Assembly: GCA_025765615.1 (NCBI GenBank)
Contig: JAIVFJ010000132.1
Span: forward strand, 25,001-89,000
DNA length: 64,000 bases
Direction of reading: 5' to 3'
From: Zopfochytrium polystomum
Lineage: Eukaryota; Chytridiomycota; Chytridiomycetes; Chytridiales; Chytridiaceae
Shown here: positions 20,992 through 33,069 of the stretch, in pieces
Layout: each line of letters opens with the position of its first letter
Position numbering within the stretch: the stretch's first letter is position 1
Made by a program: the position numbers and the translations under genes
The notes under the pieces: generated by a model
The model's database searches: none
What the model was told of the DNA's origin: nothing
The model's input: only the letters and a program-made list of their open reading frames with translations

Positions 20992-23873
20992 CTAGGCTGG
21001 GTTCCTCACCTCGAACGGAACCAATCCCTTGGCCACTTCAAACGGTGCCACGAGAATCCCTAGACCCCCCTTCGCAACGACTGTCGCTCCATTCCTGTGC
21101 AATCCTCCCTCTCCCGGTAGCAGAGAATTTTTCAACAGATTCACGCTCTTTCCTTGAACGGTCGCGCGGACAACGTACAAGACGCGACCGTCAGCCTCCT
21201 GGCCCGCCGGAACGGCGTTGTAGGGAATGCCCGCTTGAAGCTGCTCAACAAATCGAAGCCCTGGCGCCTGCGTGAGAATGTCAAAGTCCGTGTTGACCTG
21301 AAAAGGTTTCCAAGCTGGCGGGGAGCCAGTGCTGTAGGAAACAACAGGTGCTTTCATGGCGGGGCTAGTGTACCCAATGTGGACACTGCCGTCCGGGAGG
21401 CGAACTCGCACTACATACAGAGAATGACTGTCGATGTCGTGGCCCGCGTAGAGCGCATTTTTTGGAATCGGATCCTTGAGGTGCATGCGTGACCAGAAGT
21501 GGTCAAAGTCTTGCATATTCAGGGTTAAAGGCAAATGGCGGATGGTGATAGTGAACGAGGTCATCACAAGAGGGTTCGCATTCCCAAAAACGGCGATATA
21601 GTAGCGGCCTGGCCCCAAGTTGAGCTTTGCAGCGTATTCTTGCTGTTCACCAGAAACTTTCGATCGAGATTCCTCTTTCCGCTGCCATCTGCACCAAAGG
21701 GAAGAAATTAGGTAAAGGGGTGGAATGGAGGTGCTCCATACTTAAGCCATGTTGGTACTTCCTCCTTTGAGATTCTTAAACTTGCCGCCGCATTGGCGTA
21801 AACAAGAACGCCGGGCACTTTGTTCTCTTCGCGAAGCCGCCGGTCTTCGTCGCTCGTAAGGTCGAAATAGTATAACTTGAATAATTGGTAGAGCGCCGAG
21901 TCTTTGTAAGTTATGTCCACCTGAAGGACTGTAGCCTTTCCAACTAGACCGGTCGACTCGAGGATTTTACCCTCGATTCCAGTACGAGGAGGAAGGGGTG
22001 GCTTCTTCGACATTGCTTCGTAATTTGACTTGCGAACGGCAGCTGCGACGGCAGCGGCGGCTGGGGACGATGCGAACGATGGGAAAATGGGAGGAACGAG
22101 GCAGGGAGGAGAACAGGTTCGAGTTAGAGAAGCAGGTGCACCGTACCTTCCGCCTGTAACTCACCTGCAGCGGCTTCCTCGGCGGCTTTCACCCGTTTCG
22201 CTGTTTCCTCAGCGTTCAGCTTCAAGATACGAGCCTGCTCCTTCGCAGCTTCTTGGGCTTCCAAAATCTTCCTCTCCGCCTCCTCTTTCTGCTCCTGCAC
22301 CTGGCGGGCCGCCAATTCTTCCCTCTCTTTCAACAATCGCGTAGTCAACTCCTCTTGCTCTTTCGCCTTTCGGGCGGCCGCTTCCTCGCTTTCCTTGAGA
22401 AGCCTGGCGGTCTCCTCCTCTTTCTGCTTGACTAAACGTGCAGCAGCTTCCTCTTTCTCCCGCAGCAGCTGCTCGGCCCTTTCCGCCTTTTCCGCATTTT
22501 CCCTGATGATAGCCGCCGCTTCTTCCTCTTTGAGCTTTAGCAGTCGCTCTGCTTCTTCCTCCTTGCGCTTGAGCAGCTCGGCCGCTTCTTGCTCCTTCTG
22601 CTTTATGATGCGATCTTGTTCTTCCCTGTGCTTCAACAAGATGGCAGCAGTCTCCTCCTGATTTGCACGGACAGCCTGATCGGCCTCGGCAAGCGCTCGC
22701 TGGGCAGCCTCCTGCGCTGCTTGGACACGCGCTTGGTACTCGGCCTCGGTTTCCAGTGCCATCTTTTTGATTTCGGCGACTGCTGCGTCGACGGCACTCT
22801 GCGTCATCAGTCGCTCCTCGTTGACCTCGTCCCAGTCGCCTTGGAATCCGGGGTATCCAGGTTCGGTGGGGACTTCTACTACTGTGTCTGGGCCGACAAT
22901 GAAGACCTCTGAACCGGTGCGCAGCTCCGTGCCACCGCCCTGGTCGGTTCCGCCGAGGATACCGACGACGGTAAGTTCGTACGATACATCCAGACCATCG
23001 ACCGAAACACTGGGGGGTAAATGGGGGGGCACTGGAAGCTTGAGGGTGGACGCGTGGTTGTCGCCCGGGGCGAGTGGTGGCAGGTCGACGCGGGCAACAA
23101 CGCGCGTGCTGGAGGTGGTTAAAGGAACGCCGGGTGTGACCACGGAATATGTCCAGAGGTTCAGCCGTTGGATAAGCTCGACGGCCAGGATTCGAACACG
23201 CGTGACTGGGTTCGCGTTGTGAGCGTCAATGAATACGGTCGCCGTTTGTCCCGCGGTGAAGTGATCCCGGCGTGCGTGTATCTTGAGGGATAGCTTGCTG
23301 GATGTCTGCGCAGCCTTGACTGGGGAAAGTGATGAGAAGGGAATGCCAGTCTGCACAATGGCGAGGGGGCTCGATGTGGGAGTGACAATGTTGAACTCGT
23401 CAATGAGAGCGGCTTCTACCACGTAGCGCGTCGCGATCAACTCTCCTGAGTAGGGGTCGGTGTGATGGAACATGGAGGTCATGGCGGATGGAAGGGGAAA
23501 CTCGAACTGGTATGCATGCTCTCCGGCGGTGAATTCCTGCAATTGGTCGGTTCGCAGGGCAAGAGAGATGGTGAATAAAGGGAGATTATTAAGGAAGAGA
23601 TTGTGAAACCTGCGGAGGAGCGACGTCGATGCGCTGTCTCCAGAACTCGGACTCTTGGTCGACCCTCCCGTCGGGGGTCCCGACGGCGACGAAGAGCGGG
23701 TCGGCGGGCGAGACGGCCCAGCCGACGCGGGCCAGGCCGACGACGTCGACGGCAAGCGGACCAGACGACTCGAAAGCGGAGGAGGTGAAGTAGAGCCAGC
23801 CTTTGATGGTGTCGCCGACCTTTGCCGATGACGGCAACGACAGCTTGAGCGTGCCAACGATGCCGCCACTCAT
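20992..23873 (-). CDS. Arrestin-fold / long coiled-coil / DM9-repeat fusion protein
   Basis: Four exons (23873-23610, 23536-22165, 22060-21742, 21688-20992) give about 883 residues in one frame. The first 330 residues resemble arrestin N and C domains (GDTIKGWLYF near the start; FEFPLPSAMTSMFHHTDPYSG; KLSLKIHARRDHFTAGQ). Residues about 360-540 are a charged coiled coil of Glu/Ala/Lys repeats (LLKRKEEEAERLLKLKEEEA). A beta-rich module follows, including GPGRYYIAVFGNA. The C-terminus has two DM9-like units (AGHDIDSHSLYVVRVRLPDG; AGQEADGRVLYVVRATVQG). Alpha-arrestins usually adapt cargo to ubiquitin ligases; DM9 modules are mannose-binding-type repeats known mainly from animals. No signal peptide is seen. 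The third-exon acceptor could instead be the AG 18 nt further in; both keep frame. The domain reading is mine; the role is unknown. Confidence 0.8.
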
Positions 23874-23908
23874 TTTTTTGATTAAAATGATTGATAACGG
23901 TGGAAGTC

Positions 23909-23939
<31 letters not shown>

Positions 23940-24069
23940 TTGTGTATGCAAACAGTTTTCTCTCTTCCGTTTTTGTTTTTTCCCTTTTTTCTTTCTCCAT
24001 TGCTACTACTAAGGTCGCGGTGGCGGTGGCGACAGAGACGGAGACAGAGAGACAGACAGACAGACAGAC

Positions 24070-24122
<53 letters not shown>

Positions 24123-24123
24123 G
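23909..24123. repeat. Microsatellites (GT)n and (CAGA)n between two minus-strand genes
   Basis: A (GT)14 tract lies at 23909-23936 and a near-perfect (CAGA)n tract at about 24051-24123. They fall between the start of the arrestin-fusion gene and the stop of the sterol glucosyltransferase gene. Frames translated through them (Cys-Val or Gln-Thr-Asp repeats) are artefacts. Confidence 0.95.
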
Positions 24124-24178
24124 CCACCCCGACAAGGCTAGCTGCCCCTGTGCAAACGATACTCTCTTCGTCTCGCCT

Positions 24179-27100
24179 TCACGCGTTGGCAGCAGCAGCA
24201 GAGTTTGCCGGCCGCGCACGGACACCCCCAAACACCTCCTTCAAACTCACCAGGACGCGGAATGCTTCCGACAGCTCCGCGTCGGTGAGCGGCTTCCGGG
24301 ATTTTATCGGGCGAGGCGGCAGGAGCTCCATTTGTCCTTCCCAGGGTGAGGCCTCTTCGGGCGACGCCAGCGCCAACTCTTGGTGCTGCTGCGGTTGCTG
24401 CGGCTGAGGATCGGGGCTGGAGGCTCGTGCCACCTCCGCACCGGCGGCTCCATCGTCCGTTTTGCGGCGTAAAAATCGGCTCTGTCGCCGCGCGAATCGC
24501 CATGCACGATTGGTGCTTTCGTCGGCGGCGGCGACAGCTTGTTGAGGCTGGACGGTGGAGGTCGTTCGCACAGCGGCGCCATCCTCCATCGCTGAAGGGG
24601 CAAAAGTCACCATGCTGTTTGCCGAGATCAGGGTGGCACCGCCACCGACCATGATCCCGCGGGAGTAGGTGCTTTCGAGGTTTGAAGGCTGGCTTGGTTC
24701 AAGCGGCTGTCCAGGTTTAGGTGGTGGGAGTGGCTCAGAATCAACCAGCTCAGTTGTAAACTTTGGCGGAATAGGGGTCGGTGGGGATGCGTCAGATGGA
24801 ACAGTATACAGCGGCTTCATTGTGATGGATGAAATGCTACTTGTTAATGAAGTAACAGCATTGCTGATAGTGCTGGCAGTCGTCTTTAGGAGGCCATGGC
24901 TGACTAGAGCCGGCGGCGGAGAGCTTGGACCTGGTAGAATATCCGGAAGGCTCCTCCCGAGTTGCACACCATTCGACATCGTCCCTTCATCGTACGATTT
25001 CTTTGTCAAGCGCCTTGTTAGGTTTGAGGAAGCGGGCGCAGGATTCAGCGTCACGTCGGGATTCTTGTCCAGCAAGGCATCCTCTTGGGCCCGTCGGCGG
25101 GAGCGGCGCGTCGAAGGAGACGTTGGGTTGGAGACCGAAGTCGTTCCAACAGCAGCCGGTTCCTTGCCATTCATGTTCTCCTCCTGAGACTTCCGTCGGG
25201 CTCGCCTTGAGGCAGATGGAGACGACACTACATCATAAGCTTTTGAAGTGAATAAATCTCCGAATGACTTCGCCCTTGAGACACGACGCCGCACCGTGTC
25301 CCAGACTTTGTATCGATACGTCAATATATCATCTTTTCGAATTTTCCCTTCATTCGCTAGAACCCGCATCGTGTCGAAAGAAACTTTCATGTCAAACTCT
25401 GGAAGGTATGCGACGGCTTTCCTTGCTGGATCAACATCACAGCGTATAGCATTCAACGGAAGGTGCGCATGAAAAGCTTTTGCGGCCGATACCGCCCCGT
25501 TTTCACTGCTTATTCGAGCTGCTGCAAGACCAGCGGCTTCAATGGTGTCTGGCATGAGGCAAAATGTAATAGCAGCAACCAGACGATCTACGGTCAGCTT
25601 TTTGTGCGGAATTGGAGGTGGCCCAGCGTGAATGGTCGCCACCATCGCGCCCCCTGTTTGCACAATTTCAGTAAATTCGGACGAGATTTGAAATTAGCAC
25701 GTACAAAAGCTTTGATCTCCAAAAAAAGGAACAACCACCGTCGGTTTTCCAGCTCTAAGCCCTGCTGAAGTTGTACCAGCGCCACCATGATGCACAACGG
25801 CAGACACGTGCTTGAAAAGCCAATCGTGTGGGCAATTTCCAATCAGGTAAACATTCTCGGGCACGACTTTATCTCCGCCTAGGCCACCCCAACCTTTGGA
25901 TACGATAGCGCGAACATTAGCTTTTTCGACGGCTTTAAATATTAAATCTGTCAAGGCTTCGGGATCATCTACAACTATGGAGCCGAACCCTGCGGGCCAT
26001 GACCGAATATAATCAGAATTATTGATGAGTTTTCACCATTTAACTTGCCTATATATACTGGTCGGTCTCCTCGTGCAAGGAAATCAAGCAGATCCTGAGG
26101 AGCCGAATAAGAACCGGCGAGATCAAGAAAGATAAACCCGGTAATGTCTGGAGGGACGGAGGTTCAGCAGAGGGAACTGTTTGATGCCTTCATACCAATA
26201 TGTGATCCCCAGTCGGCCGGCTTCGGAATCAGCGCCTCGCTCCAAATATATGTGTGCGGAACCTAAAAATCTTTTCAGAATTAGTTCGTGGGGCTTTGTC
26301 CAACTTACGCGAAGATTGTTCAAGAGAAGAGGGCCATTGGAAGATGAGAGTCTGGGTAGATTGAGGGTTTTACTCCTGAAATTATTGATAATGTCACCAA
26401 GGCCCTCCCAGGTCAAAAGTTCGACCATTTCGTAAGACAGATAATTCGTCATTGAACGGGAAGAGTTCACGTCTGCACAGAAGTGAGTCCGACGAGGCAT
26501 GGATTTCATGGTTGTGCCAGCTCTTACAATTCACGTTTGTCAGTGGATGAGGAAATGCTTTCGTTGGGCTCCATGGCATCGTGAAGTAAATGTGGCACGG
26601 AATAAGAAGTCGTTGTGCGCAGTGTATGTGTGCAAAAGCGGGCGGGTTGGAGATAATCGCGTCAGCGATGAAAGACTGGTCGCCCGGGACTTCCGGGTCT
26701 GTTTCGATGCAAGACTTCCACGCCGATTCGAGAATTGCTTCGATCATAGCTCTTTTCTTGCCGATTTCGCCTGCTCGAATGGACTGCAGTCCTGGAAGAA
26801 GTCCGGGATCTGTTGATTGCAGCAATCATACGTCAGCTCACAATTTTTATGAGAGGCACCCACTTTTCACCATGTAAGCCATCAGCTCATTTGGGTCTCC
26901 CGCCAGAGGGTAAAACTCAAGACTGTTTTCTGTGACAAACTGCCGAAAGACGGCGTGTGTGGCTAATCTTACACGATGCCCGTACTTTTTTAGTTCTTTT
27001 GCAAGAGCCACGAACGGTTGGACGTCTCCTCGAGATCCCACAATTTGGATAACAATGTTTAGAGGTGGGACAGAGCGATACAACGTTGGTTCTGAGTTCA

Positions 27101-28254
27101 ATACAGACAACTTGGAGACTATCGATGGCGCAGGCTCAACATCAGAATCCGATAGGCTGTCTTGTCGGTCGGCGAAGTCAAGGCCCACCCCATCGATTTT
27201 TACATCTATCCGCCCATCGTCGTTAACAGACATTGTGTAAGTGGAATTCCGCCGCAGTGGGATTGGAAGCGCCGATCTCAATCTTTCCTTTTCCTTCCAA
27301 AGATCGTCTACCGCATCTTTTCGTCTCGAAATCGCCGTGGCCAGCAACGATCGAGAATGGGAAAAATGCTTTCCCGGCATCCGCATGTACTCATCTTTGG
27401 AATCCTTCGTCACTGCGAATTCAGCGAGCGCCTCGACAAATGCACTATTATTGTCCCAAAAAGAGTGCATCTTCGAGTTTCGAGCTTCAGTAAGAAACTT
27501 TTGACAGTGGTCGAAAAGCCAACCTTCAGTGTGCTCTTTCTCCATATTCGGGCGAATTCTTTTACCTCTTCTGGGCGTCGTGAGGTGTAACCAACCTTTT
27601 CCAATTCGTGATCCGGATGTATCACCATCCAGCTCTTGATCTTCCCTTCGGGCGAAATAGAAGGCTGCGTCGACTGAGCGATAAATTCGCGTTCAAAACG
27701 CTGCAAAAAGGTGGTGACTCAGTGTGAATTCCGCGACTATGACCGACATGCCTTGACGTTACGGGGATCGTTCATGTCCGAGGCAGCTATCCGATAGATT
27801 GTTGTTTCCGACTCCCAAACAATAAGAAGGAAAGTGGTCCGGCCATCATAGTGCGGAACGAACGGGGGCACCGGAATGTACGACAACCAAATCTGCAAGG
27901 ATGAACGATGAGAGGCACTACGAAAGTTAACAGCTTAACCTTCTCGCCCCACGGCACAAAGCCAATGTACACGACTGCTCTGAAATCCGAATCGCCAGCG
28001 CTGTTTGCGTGGACCACCGAGACTCTGGTTGCTTCAGGGTCAGCTGCATCGGGCGTATTTCCGACTGGGCCATGCGGGTGGCGTTCGTCGAGGTGTAGGT
28101 GATCGGCCCGAAAATCGTTCAATGACGAGCGCGCTGATTGCGCTGATGAGTTCGCGGAAGACGTCGGCGGTCCTGACAACGCGGCTGGAACGGCGGAAGG
28201 TGCTGGCGGCGCAGTTGGTACTGGGTCGGCGGGTGGCGTCGCCGCTGCAGTCAT
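24179..28254 (-). CDS. Sterol 3-beta-glucosyltransferase (UDP-glucose:sterol glucosyltransferase)
   Basis: Ten exons (28254-27940, 27892-27752, 27700-27596, 27539-26864, 26809-26528, 26472-26309, 26262-26196, 26147-26049, 25989-25705, 25653-24179) total 3609 nt, about 1202 residues. Family signatures are present: [20 protein letters not shown] at the Rossmann start, GVxY/PVYIGFGS, the UDP-sugar pocket [17 protein letters not shown], and FFGDQSFWGAMV reconstituted across a splice. The enzyme glucosylates membrane sterols such as ergosterol. The N-terminus is short with no GRAM/PH domain that I can see, unlike yeast Atg26. A C-terminal tail of about 400 Ser/Pro/Gln-rich residues is unusual. Two introns appear to use GC donors (27751 GCATGT, 26048 GCAAGT). 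The exon 3/4 join is the least certain. It diverges from the EB1 gene. Confidence 0.93.
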
Positions 28255-28653
28255 TTTGACCGATGAGCGAAACCCGTTGACGACGATTGTCTGACTTCCG
28301 GATGACAACGACCACTTCTGCGCGCTTATGGGGAAAAGTTCCAGCGCGTCGCCACCCACCCCTCCTCACCCTCCTGGATTCCCATGTTCCTGGTGCAATG
28401 CCCAATGGCGCGCAAAGCGACCAATTGCAATTGGTCTGCTTCTTGGTCGACTGGTTATGGAGCAGAGTCCTCAGCAGCAGTATCGTTGCTTGGGCTGGCT
28501 GCTTGGATGCAACGGAGCGCTGAGCGTTTGTTCGGCGGAGTTTGAATGTGCGGCCGGACATTTGGTCCGACGAACAACAAGAAATGAAAAAAGTTTCTTT
28601 GCAGACCACACGCCCTCCTCCCTCCCACCCGACAACGAACATCTATCCCAGCC

Positions 28654-29713
28654 ATGAGCGAGTCAAGAACCGAGCTCCTAGCCTGGGTTAACAGCCTGTG
28701 CCAGCTCAACTACACCAAGATCGAGCAATGCGGTTCGGGTATCGCACAATGCATTATCATGGACTCAATCTATCGCGACGTGAGTGAACGAAGCCCATCA
28801 TATGGCCAACTCTCCTCCTCACTCAGTCGGACACGGTCTGCAGCGGCGCCGTGTGCGTTCGCACACTTGACGCTGCGTGGTCCTATCGCTGAAGATCAGT
28901 CCTGTTCTGACCACGGACTCTCAATCAGGTTCCGCTCCAAAAATGCAAATTTAATGCGAAGCACGAGTACGAATATGTCGCCAACTTCAAAGTACTTCAA
29001 GCAGTTTTCGACAAGCACAAGGTCAGCAACGCCATTCCCGTCGAGCGATTGACGAAGTGCAAGTTTCAAGACAACATTGAGTTTCTTCAGATGATGAAAA
29101 AGTTGAGTGGTTGCTTTCCCTTCTTGCTATCCTCGAATACGCAACTCTTTCTAAAGCTCCGGCTTTGAAGGTACTGGGACCAGTACTATCCTGGCGGCCC
29201 GTACGACATACTAGCGCGACGGGGACTCGGATCGGGAGCCGTCACTGGAGGACTCGTGAGGGGAGCCGGCACCGTCGTCGCCGACAGGAAAGTTGCCACC
29301 AATAGGAAACCAGCCGCACCAGCAGGAGCAGCCAACTCTGCTGCATCTGGGCCAACCCGACATGGCGCTGTTGGGAACTCTGAATCACCAGAAATGCATG
29401 CGCGACTTGTGGAGGTGACCAGAGACAGAGATCGGCAGAAGGAGCTGGTTGAGACGTTGGAGAAGGAGAGAGATTTCTACTTTAGCAAGCTCCGAGAGAT
29501 TGAGGTGCTTGTTCAAGACGTACTCGATGGTGGCGTTCTGGGTGCTACAGTACCATTGGAGAAGTTCAAGCAAATTCAGGTTTGCAAATTCTGTATGAGA
29601 CTCAATCGAATTGAACCGAAATGTTTCATTCGCTTTAGGGCATCATGTACCAAACGGAAGAAGGATTTGAACTGCCGGGGGACGACTCGGAAAACCCTGC
29701 GCAAGCTGCTTAA
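28654..29713 (+). CDS. EB1: EB1-family microtubule plus-end tracking protein
   Basis: Four exons (28654-28779, 28929-29101, 29171-29579, 29639-29713) give 260 residues, the usual EB1 size. Residues 1-120 form the microtubule-binding calponin-homology domain (ELLAWVNSLCQLNYTKIEQ, FNAKHEYEYVANFKVLQ, KFQDNIEFLQMMKK). A basic Ala/Pro/Gly linker follows, then the EB1 dimerisation coiled coil (residues about 175-245) with RDFYFSKLREIEVL and the acceptor motif region. Family members (Bim1, Mal3, MAPRE) track growing microtubule ends and recruit CAP-Gly and SxIP proteins; in flagellates they also act at basal bodies. The C-terminus ends in Gln/Ala residues rather than the EEY/EEF of animal EB1, as in many fungi. 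Splice sites are canonical. It converges with ERG25. Confidence 0.95.
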
Positions 29714-29866
29714 GCATCATTTTTCAAGTGTTTTGTTAGTTTCGCCCTTGGTGCTGTCTTTCCTGAGGTTCAACTCCTTCTGTTAAAATGAGTTTGGGAA
29801 CTGTTATCTACAATAAGATGTAGTCACTTTGGGCGATATAGCATCTTGTTCTATTGAAAGCATCAA

Positions 29867-30693
29867 TCATGACTGTTTCGCCTTCACATCGAGAACACCT
29901 TCTGCACTATTTTCGGGGGCCGCTGCAAGTGAGGTTGGATTATTTCTCCCGACTTTCCGCTGTGACCTTTTCAAAGATCGAAGCTTGGCAGCGTGCTTCT
30001 TGTAACCAGAATCCGTTCCACAAAACCAGTCCCAAAATCTGAAAGTCGAGCCGTAGTTTCCGATAAATGCCATGTGGTGATAGTCGTGAAATTCAGCTCC
30101 TACGAAATGGAGGATAAGACCAACAGCAACATAACCTGAGTAATGGAGAAAAAGAGGCCCTGCTTAAACCTGCGAAAACCGGTACAAAGTGATGAATCGA
30201 CCACGGAAAATCATAGCCAGAGTGTTCGTCCACAGTCAATATTAAGCGTAAGGGCAACCACAAGACAATGCTAATCATGTGAAGCTTTAATTCAGGATAC
30301 ACTACTCCCACGCCGGCAGCCAGTAGTGGTCCAACAAAGAAGCCGATTCCAAGAATCAGCACTTCCAAAGTGTGGGCGTAAACAGCGGTAATTCCGAATG
30401 GGCTCTGGAACTCATGGTGGACCTTGTGTATGTTCTTGTAGAACGGTCCCCAGTGGAGCAGGCGATGCACCCAATAGTGAAATGTATCCTCGCATAGGAC
30501 AAATAGCAGCTGCTGGGCGGCCAGGACAGAAAGGAGCGGAAAAGGCACCTCCCGTATAGCGAACCCCAGAAATACAGAGATGCCGTAGAAACCAATCGAC
30601 ATGGGAAATTGGACCAGCAGCTTCGAGATAGTCACAAACTTCATGACTCGGAATACTTGCTCGGGTGTCGGGCGACTTCCCTATGCATCAAAT

Positions 30694-30729
<36 letters not shown>

Positions 30730-31078
30730 GAGATTCCGAGGGTACCTGAATTTTATAGCGCTGAAAAAAGGGCAAATAGTCCATGACCAGGTAGGGGACG
30801 AATCGGCCGTAGTAGACGATGTCATTCAGGATCAGAAGGAATGCCGCCAGCGTGACGTCTGGGTATGGGTTGTTTTCGAACATTCGCAACCACATGGCTT
30901 CAAACACGTTCAAATCATGCTGGGGTCTGAGTTGTTGGGGGCACAATCGGGTAAAGTAAGAACTGGAAGCTGATGGAGATGGCGTAAGTTCGCGGCCACG
31001 TTACGTTGGCCCCGCGGACGCGGTCGACGCGTTGATTGCCAACTGCGGCTCAATGATTGCCATGCCAGTATGTGCCAT
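29867..31078 (-). CDS. ERG25: C-4 methylsterol oxidase
   Basis: Four exons (31078-31005, 30926-30746, 30680-30170, 30099-29867) give 332 residues, near the usual 300. The three histidine clusters of the fatty-acid hydroxylase superfamily are present: HRLLH, HKVHH and, across the last splice, HDYHH, preceded by HH in IHHFVPVF. Several hydrophobic membrane segments are visible, consistent with an ER membrane enzyme. It starts removal of the two C-4 methyl groups in ergosterol synthesis using a diiron centre, cytochrome b5 and oxygen. Exon 1 is short and its ATG choice (31078 or 31063) is open. Intron 2 carries a 33-base T run on the coding strand (30695-30727) just upstream of its acceptor, far longer than a normal polypyrimidine tract. 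The stop of DPH1 lies 111 bp upstream on the same strand. Confidence 0.93.
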
Positions 31079-31189
31079 ATCGAGTGTTCTTTGTCTCCGT
31101 CGCTCTCAAAAAGGTTGCACCACGCCACCCCCTTCCCCCCCCCCACCAACAAAAGAACAACAACAAACACGCCACCCTTCCGTCGCTTG

Positions 31190-33033
31190 TCACTTGGTTT
31201 TCGCCGGAGCAAAGTTCGGAGTCCACCGGCCCAACGAGGCCTTCGCGTAGAAGTCCATCGGATAGACAGCACCCTCCTCCACACGCCGCTTATCAACCCA
31301 GGGTGCCGGAGCCTCTCCAACACTCACCGCTGCTTCGTACGGAGAGAGAAGCGGTTTGTCAAACGAATGACCCCAATCAATGGAAAGCCGAGGACACGAC
31401 GTCTGCACCCAAACATCAATCTGACCACCAAACGCGGCGAGCTTATCGGGCGTGATTTCCGAGAGCAAAACCGTGAACACCTCCCGAGTTGCAGAGGCTG
31501 CTTGCTTGCCGCCCCGCAACAAGCTGTGCAGATGGTCGACAACGACTGGGCTGCCCTGTCTCCCCAGAGTTCCCACAATAAGTCCAAACTTGGTCGATGG
31601 TAAATCGGTTCTTGATGCACTCTGTGGCTGCGCACTGTTGGCAATCGATTTGGATGCAACATTTCCGCGCGCGTGGTCTATTGCTCTCGCTCGTAGTCCG
31701 CGCATCATCTCATGGTCGTACGTTTCGCGAGTGAACAGCTTTGCGTATGGGTCGTAACGAAATGCCCGAAGTTTGGGGTTCGCTATCATAATGGACTCCA
31801 GATGAAAGCGACCATCGCCAAGATAGATGATAATTGGTGCTTGCGAGGATCCATCGCCTTTGTCGTCGGCGGGGGTGACATTTGGAGCCGTACAACCAAG
31901 AATCTCCCCCGGAGAGAGAGGACGTGCTTGGGGTATCGTGACTTTGTAGCCTATTTTTTCAAATTCTCTTCTTGCTTGCTGAAGGGCTGAAATGAACTGA
32001 ATCGTAGCAACGAGCACCAAGTGAGTTTGTGGATTTGGTTCGAAGTTTTTCTGAATTGTGTCCAAAAAGTGCTTGAGGTCGATAACAATCTCAACAAACA
32101 CATAGAGCATTTTAATGGTGGTGACTGTGACGGGCACTGAAAATTGGAAAGGAATTAACGCAGGTAGGCTCGTCACCGTTCCATACCAAGGCAAGAGTGA
32201 CCATAATGTACCATGAAATCGCATCCAAGTGCCTTCGCAGTATAATCGTCGACACAACAGGCGCCATATGTGACGTCTCCCATTACAATTGTTTCAACAC
32301 CTGTAAATCTTAGAGAAGCTTAGTTATGTGCCGGTCGATTTCGAACAAACCTTTCCAGAATGTCAGCAATAGTAAGCGAATACATTAGGAGACCTTCCGG
32401 AAATTGCAGTGCAACTAAAATACGAGCTGTATTTAGAATTGAAACTTTTTCAAACAGGGCTCACCTCTCTTCGAGCCAGCGTTTCTGAGCTGCCACACCG
32501 TTTTGTGGATCTCAAAATTGTAGTTCGCCGGCAGCTAAACTTATGTCAAAATGGAGCAAAGTCCGAAAGCAATACGTCTTCCTTACATTGGCCACTGCAT
32601 CATTCAGCTTTTCATCGTTCAGAATTTCGGTTGGTATTTGGTTGCTAACTCTGACGGCAACGGGTTTCTTGTGGTTGGACCCTCCTGGTTCTTCCTTGTC
32701 AGGAGCATGAACCAACCGCTCGCATTGCATGCACCAACCTTCAATAACAGCCTTTGCGATTCCAGCACCGAGGTCCTCGATACTTGCAGGCGCGGCACGG
32801 CTTGGAGCGGAAGCACCGATCTCGGTTACGGGCAGACTGGTTGTGGTGACCGACTGTGTACTCGTCGTCTGGGAAGCGCTGGTGAAGGATGATCCGGATT
32901 CATGCGGGGCAGCAGTCGATGCAGGGGTAGAGGCGGTGGCGGCAGTGGCTGCAGCTGAGGCCACGGATCGTGCGCCCACGAACCGCTTCCTGGCCGTCTG
33001 GGCTTTGGCTGGTGAAGATGGCGACGACGACAT
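31190..33033 (-). CDS. DPH1: Diphthamide biosynthesis 2-(3-amino-3-carboxypropyl)histidine synthase subunit 1
   Basis: Five exons (33033-32587, 32534-32465, 32414-32351, 32308-32187, 32136-31190) give about 549 residues. Family hallmarks are [59 protein letters not shown] and [14 protein letters not shown]. The three Fe-S cluster cysteines of the radical-SAM-like enzyme correspond to the Cys in YGACC, the Cys in a GCTAP loop or equivalent, and the Cys in TSCPR. Dph1 with Dph2 transfers the aminocarboxypropyl group from SAM to a histidine of elongation factor 2, the first step to diphthamide. The N-terminal 110 residues are Ala/Ser/Thr-rich and not conserved. The start is 36 bp from the BBS1 start in head-to-head orientation. 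Confidence 0.95.
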
Positions 33034-33069
33034 GGACAGGCGCGAGAGTCGCCGAAAGTAAGAAAGAAG

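Noticed and set aside
24051..24123. Regular CAGA repeats as a possible CRISPR-like or minisatellite array
   Set aside because: A plain tetranucleotide microsatellite with no spacers.
27540..27595. 26-bp intron in the sterol glucosyltransferase gene (GAG|GTAAAA to GGAG)
   Set aside because: Too short. A 56-bp alternative with donor at 27595 and the same acceptor fits local intron sizes, though this join stays uncertain.
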